Below are positions 34,931-43,047 of a DNA stretch of 64,000 nt, in pieces. The translations under genes and the position numbers were made by a program. Every line of letters begins with the position of its first letter. Within the stretch, counting starts at the first letter, position 1. Source of the stretch: Oscillospiraceae bacterium. GTDB taxonomy: Bacteria; Bacillota; Clostridia; Oscillospirales; Oscillospiraceae. Location of the stretch: contig CAJTGJ010000014.1 in the NCBI GenBank assembly GCA_910575695.1, forward strand, positions 30,484-94,483, given 5' to 3'. The notes beneath the pieces are model-generated. The model searched no databases and was not told the DNA's origin. It worked only from the letters and a program-made list of their open reading frames with translations.

Positions 34931-35000
34931 GACCAGTATTGGTTGCAAGTAGTGTTAGTATATGCTATACTGAGCGGCAGTATTGTCCGTGATACTGGTC
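34931..35000 (+). promoter_or_regulatory. Promoter flanked by CAGTAT operator repeats
   Basis: TTGCAA (34943-34948), 17 bases, TATACT (34966-34971). A perfect 9-bp inverted repeat, GACCAGTAT (34931) and ATACTGGTC (34992), flanks it. The core hexamer CAGTAT/ATACTG occurs four times, at 34934, 34967, 34978 and 34992, in alternating orientation. This looks like an operator array for the divergent XRE regulator. Confidence 0.65.
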
Positions 35001-35040
35001 AGCTTGGGAAATATATCACGACAAGAAAGGAAAAATTTTT

Positions 35041-35448
35041 ATGATCTATGATGAAAGCACGAAAAAAGAACTGGACGCCATTCTCAAAGCCTTTGAGAAT
35101 TACATTGATGGGCAGAACTATTTCGATATAGTCTACTCCAAAAAAATCGGCTATGTCTGGATCGTGGTTGATGAACCCGGCGCGGCAGGAGCGGAGCAGC
35201 TTGACACACCGGAGGCCCTGCTGGACAACCTGTTCAATGACATTATCAACGATGTTGTTGCTCCCCGTTCAACCACCCACCTCAATGAAACGCGCACTAT
35301 GACGGAGAGCGAGGAAGCGGAGTGCCGCCGCAGGATCACCGCCATTCTGGAAACGATTGAGGGCGGCGGGGCCGAGTACCTGGAATACCTGGATGAGTAT
35401 ATCCAGGACTACCAGGAACGCTACGCCGGGGACGGTGGATCGTGTTAG
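35041..35448 (+). CDS. Hypothetical protein under XRE-type control
   Basis: A 135-residue acidic protein of unknown function (KELDAILKAFENYIDGQNYF; C-terminal Glu/Tyr-rich helix). AAGGAAAAA precedes the ATG. It is the first gene after the operator-flanked promoter and overlaps the SLOG gene. Confidence 0.6.
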   Translation: MIYDESTKKELDAILKAFENYIDGQNYFDIVYSKKIGYVWIVVDEPGAAGAEQLDTPEALLDNLFNDIINDVVAPRSTTHLNETRTMTESEEAECRRRITAILETIEGGGAEYLEYLDEYIQDYQERYAGDGGSC

Positions 35449-35966
35449 AAAACTGCTGCGCGTTCACCGGCCACCGTCCGCATAAGTTTCCCTGGAAGGA
35501 AAATGAGGCGGACAGCCGATGCGTGGCGCTGAAAGCGGTGTTGTTGGAGCAGATCGCCGCGCTGGTGGACGTAAGCTTTACACAATTCCTGTCCGGGATG
35601 GCCGAAGGAACCGATACCTGGTCGGCCCTCTCCGCCCTCGACTTAAGAGAGAAGAATCCCGCGATCAAGCTCCACTGTATCCTCCCCTGCAAGGAGCAGG
35701 CGGACAAGTGGTCAGCTTCATCGCGGGACCTCTATCATTCTATCCTGGATCGGGCGGATTCCATTGTCTACGTCAGCAGGACCTACTACAAAAATTGTAT
35801 GCTGGACCGCAACCGCTTTTTGGTGGACCACACCGCCGCTCTGCTGGCCGTTTATAACGGAGAACGGCGCGGCGGAACGGCGGCGACTGTGCGCTACGCT
35901 CAGAAGATGGGCCGGGAGATCATCGTGATCGACCCTCTTACCCGGTTAATCTCCCATTCGGGATGA
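35442..35966 (+). CDS. SLOG-family (DUF1273/YpsA-like) protein
   Basis: A 174-residue protein from GTG 35442. The start CCAFTGHRPHKFPWKENE and the later FLSGMAEGTDTWSA match the DUF1273/YpsA branch of the SLOG nucleotide-ligand fold. Such proteins may sense or process nucleotide derivatives; this role is not proven. Its last 29 bases overlap a convergent minus-strand gene. Confidence 0.75.
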   Translation: MLENCCAFTGHRPHKFPWKENEADSRCVALKAVLLEQIAALVDVSFTQFLSGMAEGTDTWSALSALDLREKNPAIKLHCILPCKEQADKWSASSRDLYHSILDRADSIVYVSRTYYKNCMLDRNRFLVDHTAALLAVYNGERRGGTAATVRYAQKMGREIIVIDPLTRLISHSG

Positions 35967-36129
35967 TCTGCTCCTCTTTATGGAACACATACCCACACGC
36001 ACAAGCAAAATCGTCAATCAGCCGCCCCTTAATGGTGAACACTTCCACTTCATCACCGCAGTTTGGGCAGACACGCTCATCCAGCACAGGCGTCTTGTTC
36101 TTTTCTTCGCATCCGCCGAGAACGCTCAT
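35938..36129 (-). CDS. Small zinc-ribbon protein
   Basis: A 63-residue protein with CPNCGDEVEVF and a second pair CACGYVF, a zinc-ribbon pattern. GGGAGG precedes ATG 36129. It is last in the leftward CooC/CooT gene run, so it may share its metal-related role. Confidence 0.6.
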   Translation of the reverse strand: MSVLGGCEEKNKTPVLDERVCPNCGDEVEVFTIKGRLIDDFACACGYVFHKEEQIIPNGRLTG

Positions 36130-36165
36130 TTTCAATACCTCCCTGTTCTTGATAAGAAGATCGGC

Positions 36166-36927
36166 TTATAGCCCCAGCTTGCCAACGATCCCCTGCAACG
36201 CTTTACGAACGGGGGAATCTGCGGGTAGCGTCACCGTGGGACGGCCATCACAATCATATTGATAGACCAGATTATCATGGGGGACAACCCCCAGCAGCTC
36301 CAAGCCTTGCTTTTCAATTTCCTCCCGTGTTCCCTCGTTCAGTTCCCCATTTGGCGCACGGTTGACGATCAGTGCTACACGCTCCGTTTTCAACCCCAGC
36401 TCCTTGATAAGCTGTGCGATCCGGCCAGCAGCCTGGACACCCCGGCGGGAGCAATCGCTGACCAAGATGGTGGTATTCATGTTGGGCAGCAGGCCCCGGC
36501 TGATATGTTCCAGTCCGGCCTCATTGTCCACCACGATGTAGGGATAATTTCCCTCCAGCTTTTGCATCTGCGTTTGTAGCAGGCCATTGACAAAGCAGTA
36601 GCAGCCTTGGCCTTGGGTACGGCCCATCACCAGAAGATCAAAGTCATCGTCCTCCACCAGCGCGTCATTGAGCCGCATCTCCGCCCAGGTGTTTTTCTGC
36701 ATCCCCACCGGCAGGGCATTTGTCCCCGCCCGCTCGATTTCCTCGCGGATTTCTCCCAGGGTACTTTCAACCTCAACGCCCAAAACCTCATTCAAGTTGG
36801 AATTGGCATCGGCGTCCACTGCCAGCACGGGTTTCCGTCCGGTTTCACAGAGGTACTGGATCAGCAGTCCGCAGAGAGTAGTTTTCCCTACGCCGCCCTT
36901 TCCGGCCATTGCAATGACATGAGCCAT
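36166..36927 (-). CDS. CooC-like nickel-insertion ATPase, copy 1
   Basis: A 253-residue SIMIBI-class ATPase. The deviant Walker A is AGKGGVGKTTLCG, Walker A' is VDADANSNLNEVL, and a CxC motif lies at residues 109-111 (GQGCYCFVN). In CooC the CxC binds nickel at the dimer interface and ATP hydrolysis helps activate carbon monoxide dehydrogenase. AAAGGA supports ATG 36927. No CODH gene is visible in the window, so its client is unknown. Confidence 0.82.
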   Translation of the reverse strand: MAHVIAMAGKGGVGKTTLCGLLIQYLCETGRKPVLAVDADANSNLNEVLGVEVESTLGEIREEIERAGTNALPVGMQKNTWAEMRLNDALVEDDDFDLLVMGRTQGQGCYCFVNGLLQTQMQKLEGNYPYIVVDNEAGLEHISRGLLPNMNTTILVSDCSRRGVQAAGRIAQLIKELGLKTERVALIVNRAPNGELNEGTREEIEKQGLELLGVVPHDNLVYQYDCDGRPTVTLPADSPVRKALQGIVGKLGL

Positions 36928-36947
36928 ATTTTCATGTCCTTTCAAAA

Positions 36948-37145
36948 TTATGTTGCCGCCGCTTCTTTCACAACAAAATAGCCGCTGACCATATCTGCTT
37001 CCAGAATTTCTCCCTCTAAGGCCATTTCCCGATCCATCAAATCGGTAAAAATGACCATGCCATCTTCGCAGCGGATATGTGTGACATTTTTTAGAACAAT
37101 GCGGCTGGGATGACGCTCTCCCTTATAAATTGTCGAGAGGCACAT
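36948..37145 (-). CDS. cooT: CooT-family nickel-binding protein
   Basis: A 65-residue protein starting Met-Cys-Leu. The N-terminal Cys2 and the small beta-barrel-like sequence (IYKGERHPSRIVLKNVTHI, GEILEADMVSGYF) match CooT, a dimeric Ni(II)-binding protein of CODH maturation where Cys2 is the ligand. It lies between two CooC-like ATPases, which strongly supports the call. Confidence 0.8.
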   Translation of the reverse strand: MCLSTIYKGERHPSRIVLKNVTHIRCEDGMVIFTDLMDREMALEGEILEADMVSGYFVVKEAAAT

Positions 37146-37147
37146 TC

Positions 37148-37906
37148 TTACACCAGACCTCCCGAAATCAGGTCCTGCGCCAATTCCTGCACACCAGAAC
37201 AGCTATTTGTAAGCTCTGCGCCAATCAGGCCAGCGGCGGCAATCTGAGAATCAGCGGGCAGGGTCGCCGCAATTTTTCCCGAATCCGCCACGGCATCCAC
37301 CATGGCCTGCCGTGTATCGTCTGTAACTTTGTTGAGAACAAACCAAACCGGCTTGCCGATACTGCCGCCCAACTCCTGAATTTTTTTCGACAGCCGCAGG
37401 GATTCAAAAGAAGGATCAACGATCATCAGCAGCAGGTCAACGCCGTTATCCACTCCACGCCCAAAATGCTCAATGCCCGCCTCCATATCCATCAAAGCAA
37501 ATTCGTTTTCCGACAACCGCAGGTTTGCGATAAACTGCTGAATAACATTGTTCATCGCGCAGGCGCAGCCCTCGTTGGCCTGATGAATCTTGCCGCTGGC
37601 CATGAGCATCAAGCCATCCTTTTTGCCGCAGTACCCTTCCGGGATGTCTGAAAGCGACCAGGGACCGTCAAAGAATTTGTGAGCAAAATTGGAGAGCATC
37701 ATATCCTTCAGCACGTTCTCCTTGCCGCCGAAAAACGCGGTGAAGTCCTTGGGCAGCTCCACCCCAAGCTGGCGGTGCAAGCCATAGTTGGATTCATCCG
37801 AATCAACGACCAACACCCGCTTTCCAGCGCGGGCCAGTGCCTTTGCCAGCAGAGCGGTGGTGGTGCTTTTTCCGCAGCCGCCCTTTCCGCAGATCGCTAT
37901 TTTCAT
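37148..37906 (-). CDS. cooC: CooC-like nickel-insertion ATPase, copy 2
   Basis: A 252-residue ATPase starting MKIAICGKGGCGKSTTTALL (deviant Walker A), with VDSDESNYGLHRQLG as Walker A' and a CxC nickel motif at residues 114-116 (EGCACAMNN). DMEAGIEHFGRG is a typical CooC segment. Its closeness in length and motif spacing to Carboxydothermus CooC makes it the better CooC candidate of the two. GGAGG precedes the start and a promoter lies upstream. Confidence 0.88.
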   Translation of the reverse strand: MKIAICGKGGCGKSTTTALLAKALARAGKRVLVVDSDESNYGLHRQLGVELPKDFTAFFGGKENVLKDMMLSNFAHKFFDGPWSLSDIPEGYCGKKDGLMLMASGKIHQANEGCACAMNNVIQQFIANLRLSENEFALMDMEAGIEHFGRGVDNGVDLLLMIVDPSFESLRLSKKIQELGGSIGKPVWFVLNKVTDDTRQAMVDAVADSGKIAATLPADSQIAAAGLIGAELTNSCSGVQELAQDLISGGLV

Positions 37907-37939
37907 AGTGGTTCCTCCATTCGTTCGTAAGATGCCCTC

Positions 37940-37994
37940 ATTATAAAAAAATTGTCCAAGACTACAACCCCCGGTGGGGGATATAGTCCTGGAC
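37940..37994 (-). promoter_or_regulatory. Promoter with large dyad operator for the cooC-cooT genes
   Basis: Minus-strand TTGTAG (37967-37962), 16 bases, TATAAT (37945-37940). A 41-base interrupted palindrome at 37954-37994 covers the -35: GTCC/GGAC, GACTA/TAGTC and CCCCC/GGGGG are nested with symmetric gaps. It looks like an operator, perhaps for the TetR or Rrf2 protein encoded upstream. Confidence 0.6.
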
Positions 37995-38049
37995 GTTTTT
38001 CTGGAATATGTGCGGAATTAGACAGAAATCAAAAAGATGTGCAGAACTT

Positions 38050-38682
38050 TCAACCAATGAACATTGCTTCGTATTGCCGTTGGAGCCGGTCTAAGATGAT
38101 CGTGCCAACAGTTACAGCGTCCTCTATGGACAAATAGTGGTCAGCACTGCCGTCCAGAAACAGCCGCCCGGAGCCGTCAATCTCATCTTCCTCCTCGGCC
38201 AGCCAGAGTTTCCATGTTACCGGGTACTGCGGGAGAAACGGAAGGACCGCGCAAAGATCGGCGTTGGAATTTTCCAGCTTCGCACCCAACGCGGTACAGA
38301 CCGCTTGCAAGTTTTCCAGTGGCTTTTTTCCAAAATACAGGGCCATCGCCTGCTCGCAGGTGCGGTCAAACCCACTGCCGCGAACCAGTCCGTCCCGCAG
38401 TTCGCCGAAGGTAATGAATCTCTGGTTCAATGGCGTCCCGTCCGCCATCTCCAGGTAATGCAGGATCACCAGATAGCGCCATTCCTCCAACTGCGGTTCT
38501 ATCGTGTAGGACGGATAATGGACAATGATATTCTCACCCAAACTGGAAAACAAAAATGCCTGCTGTTCCTGGACGAATGTCACATGGGCCTTTTCCGCAA
38601 TTTCCAGAGGCGAGCGCCCCGCGAGACGGCTCTGCGCCACTGCCAGCATCTCGGAAAAGGCCCGGTTTTCTTTCACTGCCAT
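38050..38682 (-). CDS. DUF3786-family protein
   Basis: A 210-residue protein. The C-terminal VLPFLPQYPVTWKLWLAEEE, then GRLFLDGSADHYLSIEDAV, matches DUF3786, which is often seen with corrinoid or CODH genes in anaerobes. Biochemical function unknown. AGGAGG lies upstream. It is co-oriented with the cooC-cooT genes. Confidence 0.7.
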   Translation of the reverse strand: MAVKENRAFSEMLAVAQSRLAGRSPLEIAEKAHVTFVQEQQAFLFSSLGENIIVHYPSYTIEPQLEEWRYLVILHYLEMADGTPLNQRFITFGELRDGLVRGSGFDRTCEQAMALYFGKKPLENLQAVCTALGAKLENSNADLCAVLPFLPQYPVTWKLWLAEEEDEIDGSGRLFLDGSADHYLSIEDAVTVGTIILDRLQRQYEAMFIG

Positions 38683-38704
38683 ATCGAAAATATTCCTCCT
38701 GACT

Positions 38705-39289
38705 TCAAGATGTCTGTTTGGGGAAGCTGCTGATCCCGCCCTTGATAAAGCGGTCGATCATATTCTGGACTGGACACCATTCTCCGTTTTCCAGATTGCT
38801 GTATTTCTTGCTGACCGCAAAGCAGCCGTTGATCTGGAAGTAAAACAATGCTTCCACTTCTCTCGCTGAGAGGGAACCGGCTATGCGTTGTATCTCACAG
38901 ATAAAATCGTCCTTATAAAGCTCTGCCAGCTTTTTTATTACAATATGATCCAGCGCATCGTCAAACAAAATACAGCGGAGTTCCTTGCTCTCCCGGACAA
39001 ACCGGCAGAATGGATAGGCGCATTGCGGTCCGGTGCCGGCGTCTGGAGCGGCCATATAGTTCCGCAGATAATCCATATTGGCGAACGCATCATCCAGCAG
39101 GGCATCCAACACCTCCGAAATATTGCTGAAATGTGCGTAGAAGGTTCCCCGGCTGATTTCCGCCTCGCGGCAAATATCCGCAACCGTGATTGTATTGTAT
39201 TCTTTGAACCGCTTGACCCGCAGAAAGGCATCTCCGATGGCCTTTTTTGTGTAAACAGTCCTGCGGTCAGTTTTCCGTGTGTCCGCCAT
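38705..39289 (-). CDS. TetR-family regulator
   Basis: A 194-residue protein with the TetR HTH (ITVADICREAEISRGTFYAHF) and a diverse C-terminal ligand domain. ATG 39289 has AGGAG upstream. Its start overlaps the rrf2 3' end by 23 bases, so the two regulators are co-transcribed. Confidence 0.85.
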   Translation of the reverse strand: MADTRKTDRRTVYTKKAIGDAFLRVKRFKEYNTITVADICREAEISRGTFYAHFSNISEVLDALLDDAFANMDYLRNYMAAPDAGTGPQCAYPFCRFVRESKELRCILFDDALDHIVIKKLAELYKDDFICEIQRIAGSLSAREVEALFYFQINGCFAVSKKYSNLENGEWCPVQNMIDRFIKGGISSFPKQTS

Positions 39290-39710
39290 ACGAAATCTCC
39301 TGATGATATGTGTCAAGAACATTTTGCAACGTTATTTGCTGCATTGCTCTTTCCGTTTCCTGCTGTACCCGATCAAAATAGCCCTGCAATGCGTATTGAA
39401 TATGGACGCCGACGCCGCAGTCCGGGTTGGTGTGTGTATCCAGATGAAGAAGCCGCTTCTCTCCCTCTACGGCCCGGTAGACATCCAGCAGTGAAATATC
39501 TTCCGCCGCCCGTCCCAGGGAAGGTTTTGCCTGCCCGCGGTTGCTGTTGAGCAGACCAGCGGCTTTCAATTTTGCCATCATCTGCCGCACATAGGAAGGA
39601 TTGGTGCAGATGCTTTTTGCAATCGCCTCACTGGACAGGGGCTGTCCAGAATTGAGATGGACGAACAGCAGCAGGTGAACCGCATCACTGAGGCGTGTAG
39701 AATATTTCAT
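39267..39710 (-). CDS. Rrf2-family regulator with a single cysteine
   Basis: A 147-residue Rrf2 protein (MKYSTRLSDAVHLLLFVHL; HTH SSEAIAKSICTNPSYVRQMM). It has one Cys in NPDCGVGVHIQ where IscR/NsrR types have three, so it resembles redox-thiol members (YwnA-like) rather than Fe-S ones. It is divergent from the sirtuin operon and an inverted repeat lies between them. GGAGG precedes ATG 39710. Confidence 0.82.
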   Translation of the reverse strand: MKYSTRLSDAVHLLLFVHLNSGQPLSSEAIAKSICTNPSYVRQMMAKLKAAGLLNSNRGQAKPSLGRAAEDISLLDVYRAVEGEKRLLHLDTHTNPDCGVGVHIQYALQGYFDRVQQETERAMQQITLQNVLDTYHQEISYGGHTEN

Positions 39711-39732
39711 CGGTTGCCCTCCAAAAAACATG

Positions 39733-39782
39733 TTGCAATTTATAAATTAGCATGATATACTTCAGCCTGTAGATTGCTAATT
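39733..39782 (+). promoter_or_regulatory. Sirtuin-operon promoter with Rrf2-type operator
   Basis: TTGCAA (39733-39738), 17 bases, TATACT (39756-39761). AATTAGCA (39745-39752) and TGCTAATT (39775-39782) form a perfect 8-bp inverted repeat over the spacer and start region, probably bound by the divergent Rrf2 protein. Confidence 0.65.
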
Positions 39783-39815
39783 ACAAAATAACATCTTGCG
39801 GGAGGAAAGTCAACC

Positions 39816-40688
39816 ATGCTTTTTGATACGCAGTCAAAAAATGCGTCTCATCTATTGGAGAAGATCGAAACGGCAGACGCGATCCTGGTGGGTGCTGCCG
39901 CTGGAATGTCCGCTGCCTGCGGTTTCAACTTCTTCTACCAGAATGACAGCTATTTTCAGAAATACCTGAGTGAGTTTCATGAAAAATATGGATTTACGGG
40001 TGCGTTTAACGGCTTCTATTACCGGTATCCATCTTCCGAGGCCCGCTGGGCGTTCCTGGCCCGAATGTGCTACATGGAATACGAATGTGAGACAGGAAAA
40101 CCGTACTATGACCTGATGGCACTGTTGGCAGGGAAAAACTATCACATCATGACTACAAATCAGGACTTCCAGTTTACACGAGTAGTCCCGGAAGAAAAAC
40201 TGAGCGCGATTCAAGGGGATTCCCGGTATTTTCAATGCAGCCGGAGGTGCCACGATGAAATATTTTATAACAAGGACATGATCTACGCCATGAATGATGC
40301 TATTGACGAAAATCTGTGTATCCCCACCGAACTGATCCCACGCTGTCCGCAGTGCGGGGCGGAGCTGGAACCGTGGGTCAGAGGGTACACATTCCTGGAG
40401 GGCGAAAAGTATAGAGACGAGTACAGAAAGATCAATGAGTTTTTGCAGTGGAATAGGGACAGCAAAATTCTCTTTCTGGAGCTGGGCGTTGGAAGAATGA
40501 CGCCTATGTTTATCCAGGAGCCGTTCTGGAATCTGACCTATCAGCTTCCGCAGGCGTACTATATCGCAATCAACCCCAAGGACGCATTACTCCCCAAACA
40601 ATTAACAGGAAAGGGAGTGGCAATCAAAGAGGATATTGCGGTTGTTCTTCGTGACGCTGTTGCGCTGAAAAAACATCAGGAGGGATAA
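39816..40688 (+). CDS. Class-M-like sirtuin (SirTM type), catalytic His replaced by Gln
   Basis: A 290-residue sirtuin. The NAD loop is LVGAAAGMSAACGFNFFY, Asn115 is kept in MTTNQDFQF, and the usual catalytic His is Gln133 in SAIQGD. Zinc Cys residues are 141/145 and 177/180. Asn plus Gln in place of His is the hallmark of SirTM, which acts as a protein ADP-ribosyltransferase rather than a deacetylase. Known SirTM operons carry a macrodomain, GcvH-L and LplA2; none is present here. GGGAGG precedes the ATG. Confidence 0.85.
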   Translation: MLFDTQSKNASHLLEKIETADAILVGAAAGMSAACGFNFFYQNDSYFQKYLSEFHEKYGFTGAFNGFYYRYPSSEARWAFLARMCYMEYECETGKPYYDLMALLAGKNYHIMTTNQDFQFTRVVPEEKLSAIQGDSRYFQCSRRCHDEIFYNKDMIYAMNDAIDENLCIPTELIPRCPQCGAELEPWVRGYTFLEGEKYRDEYRKINEFLQWNRDSKILFLELGVGRMTPMFIQEPFWNLTYQLPQAYYIAINPKDALLPKQLTGKGVAIKEDIAVVLRDAVALKKHQEG

Positions 40689-40690
40689 TT

Positions 40691-41539
40691 GTGGAGAAGA
40701 ATGTATACCAGCTCGTCCGGGAAAAAATCGCCCAAGCGGATGCCATTCTGATGGGAGCCAGCAATGGGCTGTCCATTTCAGAAGGGTTCAACCTGTTTGC
40801 AGACGACCGCTGGTTCCAGGAGAATTTCGGAGATTTCCGGACAAAGTACGGAATTCACAGCGTCCTGCAAGGCGCGTTTTTCCAGTTTCCCTCTCAGGAG
40901 GAAAAGTGGGCGTTCTGGAGCCGCCTGGTCTATCGGAAGTCCGTTGATGTCCAGCCCAGCCGGATGATGTTGAATTTGTACCGGTTAGTGGCAGGCAAGG
41001 CTTACTATGTGGTCACATCTAACGGAGAGGATCACTTTGCCCCAGCGGGGTTTGCGCCGGAACAGGTATTTGAGATTGAGGGCAAGTTTACTGAAATGTG
41101 CTGTGAGCGCGGGTGTCATGAAGCCGTGTATCCAAATCAAGAAGCAATCACGCGCATGGCAAACGCAGAAAAGGACGGCCTTATCCCTGCGGCGCTTTTA
41201 CCCAAGTGTCCGCATTGCGGCGGTGATATGAAAATTCACATGGCAGCAGATCAGTCGTTTTTCCAGTCGGCAGTGTGGCAACGAAAACAGGCTGAGTATC
41301 AAAACTTTGTGCGGAAATATCACAACAAAAAGCTGTTGATTCTGGAATTTGGCGTTGGCTGGCGTAACCAGCTTATCAAAAGGCCGCTGATGGAGTTGGC
41401 TGCTGCCGAACCTTACGCCACCTATGTGACCTTCAACAAAGGTGAGGTATTTATCCCGCCTGAAATCGCAGAGAAATCCATCGGGATAGACGGAGATATT
41501 GGCGCTGCGATCAACGCCATCGTGGAAAGTGTGGGGTAA
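40691..41539 (+). CDS. Second sirtuin of the pair, His position occupied by Glu
   Basis: A 282-residue paralogue starting at GTG 40691, two bases after its partner. The NAD loop is LMGASNGLSISEGFNLFA, Asn111 is kept (VTSNGEDHF), and the catalytic position is Glu130 in FEIEGK. Zinc-site cysteines 137/138, 142, 173 and 176 remain. The Glu is unusual even for SirTM proteins; it may have altered chemistry or be an inactive regulatory subunit. Confidence 0.78.
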   Translation: MEKNVYQLVREKIAQADAILMGASNGLSISEGFNLFADDRWFQENFGDFRTKYGIHSVLQGAFFQFPSQEEKWAFWSRLVYRKSVDVQPSRMMLNLYRLVAGKAYYVVTSNGEDHFAPAGFAPEQVFEIEGKFTEMCCERGCHEAVYPNQEAITRMANAEKDGLIPAALLPKCPHCGGDMKIHMAADQSFFQSAVWQRKQAEYQNFVRKYHNKKLLILEFGVGWRNQLIKRPLMELAAAEPYATYVTFNKGEVFIPPEIAEKSIGIDGDIGAAINAIVESVG

Positions 41540-42129
41540 TGACTGTACAGGAATATCTTTCCCAACTGACCGAGTGGCCCCAAATTTGTGAGCGGTTTGG
41601 GAAATGGATTCGATTTATGAAAGAAAATGTAGTTTTCTCGCTGGCTGAAAGTCCAATCCATACAAAAGCCCACTGTGCCCGTGTTCTGTTGTATACATTG
41701 GTGATAGCGGAACAGGTCCGCCTCCCAGCCCAGGATGTAGATGCGCTTGGTATGGCGGCAATTTTTCACGATACACGCCGCCAGGATGACTGGCTGGATG
41801 TTGGGCATGGGCAGCGGGCAGCGGACTATTATCGGGAGTCTTGTGCAACCAGCAGCCTTTCTTATGATAAACGCACCTATTTCATCATAGCGTACCACGA
41901 CCAAGATGATAAATTGGGGCTGCGTGTACTCCAAGAGCAATTCGCGGATGATTCCCGCGCTGCCTTGCTGTATCAGATTTTTAAGGATGCTGACGCTTTG
42001 GATCGGTTCCGGCTTGGATCAAATGCCTTAGATGCGAAATACCTCCGTACAGATCAAGCCGGGGCAATGGTGGATTTTGCAAAGGCTACACTGGAATTTG
42101 GGGCTGAATTGTTAGAAGTTTGCCTGTGA
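41539..42129 (+). CDS. HD-domain phosphohydrolase-like protein
   Basis: A 196-residue HD protein. His41 (SPIHTKAHCARV), the His77-Asp78 pair (AAIFHDTRR), His120 (IIAYHDQDD) and Asp150 (IFKDADALD) make the metal-site pattern. It overlaps the second sirtuin stop by one base, so the three genes form one operon. It could remove or recycle a nucleotide product of the sirtuins; this is inference. Confidence 0.75.
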   Translation: MTVQEYLSQLTEWPQICERFGKWIRFMKENVVFSLAESPIHTKAHCARVLLYTLVIAEQVRLPAQDVDALGMAAIFHDTRRQDDWLDVGHGQRAADYYRESCATSSLSYDKRTYFIIAYHDQDDKLGLRVLQEQFADDSRAALLYQIFKDADALDRFRLGSNALDAKYLRTDQAGAMVDFAKATLEFGAELLEVCL

Positions 42130-42152
42130 ATATTACATGGAGTAACAATATC

Positions 42153-43037
42153 TCAGCATTTCTTTCTATATTCTGTGGGAAGCTCTGTAAACTTTGCTTT
42201 GAAGGCAGTCGTGAATTTGCTTTGGCTCTCATACCCGACAGCCTGTGCAATCGCGGCAATGCTCATATCCGTCTCCCGCAGCATTTTCGCCGCCTGCTCC
42301 ATACGGTGTTCTTTGATGTGTGCCGCAAGGGATGTCCCGTAGACGGCCTTGAACACCGACTTCAATGTGGTCGGATTGATTAAATACTGTTTGGACAGTT
42401 CCTCAATGGTGATCCTTCGCTCCATGTGCCGGAGAAGCTGGCTGTGGATTTCCCGGACGATTGCAACCTGTTCCGGCGGATATTCCGTCAGCTCGTTTCG
42501 GGGCGCAAACTCCGTCCGGGCGAGGTACAGAAACAGCTCCAGGGCTTTCACCTGCTGATAGGGAAGCCTCAGCTTCTCCGGCTGGCCGTAAAAAGCCGCA
42601 AAGATATGCTCCGTCTGCTCATTCCCTGCCAGAAATGCGGGCGCGTGATTGGGACAAAATTTGTCCCGCAGCAGGTCAGGGAAAATTTCTGCCTCCGCAA
42701 TCGGTTCGGGCGGGTGGACAGACACCTCCTGTAAATCAACAGAGATCGTGAGGCCCTGATATTGTCCGGTGGGGAACTGAACCGTAGAATCTGTGCAGAC
42801 ATCCAGCGTATGCAGGGAAAAATCTCCGGGGTTCAGAAAAATACTGCCCCCATCCTTCATGTTCCATACGATTTGCCCAGCCCTGCAATAATTGATCTGT
42901 ATGATATGTGCCAGTGCCTCGTGCCGGTGGGAGAAGGAATCGGAAACGATGTCGGTATAGGATAATTCAACACCGGCAAAGAGCGGGATACGCTCCTGTT
43001 TACTGCCCGGAGGTAGTTTTTCAAATTCATGTTCCAT
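42153..43037 (-). CDS. AraC-family regulator
   Basis: A 294-residue protein with an N-terminal cupin-like effector part (GSIFLNPGDFSLHTLD) and two C-terminal HTHs (ITIEELSKQYLINPTTLKSV; SIAAIAQAVGYESQSKFTTA) as in PchR-type metal or siderophore regulators. It follows the ArsR gene by 10 bases on the same strand, suggesting co-regulation of the metal island. Confidence 0.85.
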   Translation of the reverse strand: MEHEFEKLPPGSKQERIPLFAGVELSYTDIVSDSFSHRHEALAHIIQINYCRAGQIVWNMKDGGSIFLNPGDFSLHTLDVCTDSTVQFPTGQYQGLTISVDLQEVSVHPPEPIAEAEIFPDLLRDKFCPNHAPAFLAGNEQTEHIFAAFYGQPEKLRLPYQQVKALELFLYLARTEFAPRNELTEYPPEQVAIVREIHSQLLRHMERRITIEELSKQYLINPTTLKSVFKAVYGTSLAAHIKEHRMEQAAKMLRETDMSIAAIAQAVGYESQSKFTTAFKAKFTELPTEYRKKC

Positions 43038-43047
43038 CGTATCTGCC

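Noticed and set aside
39267..39731. Rrf2 protein as an Fe-S sensor like IscR or NsrR
   Set aside because: Only one cysteine (NPDCGVG) is present where Fe-S binding Rrf2 proteins have three.
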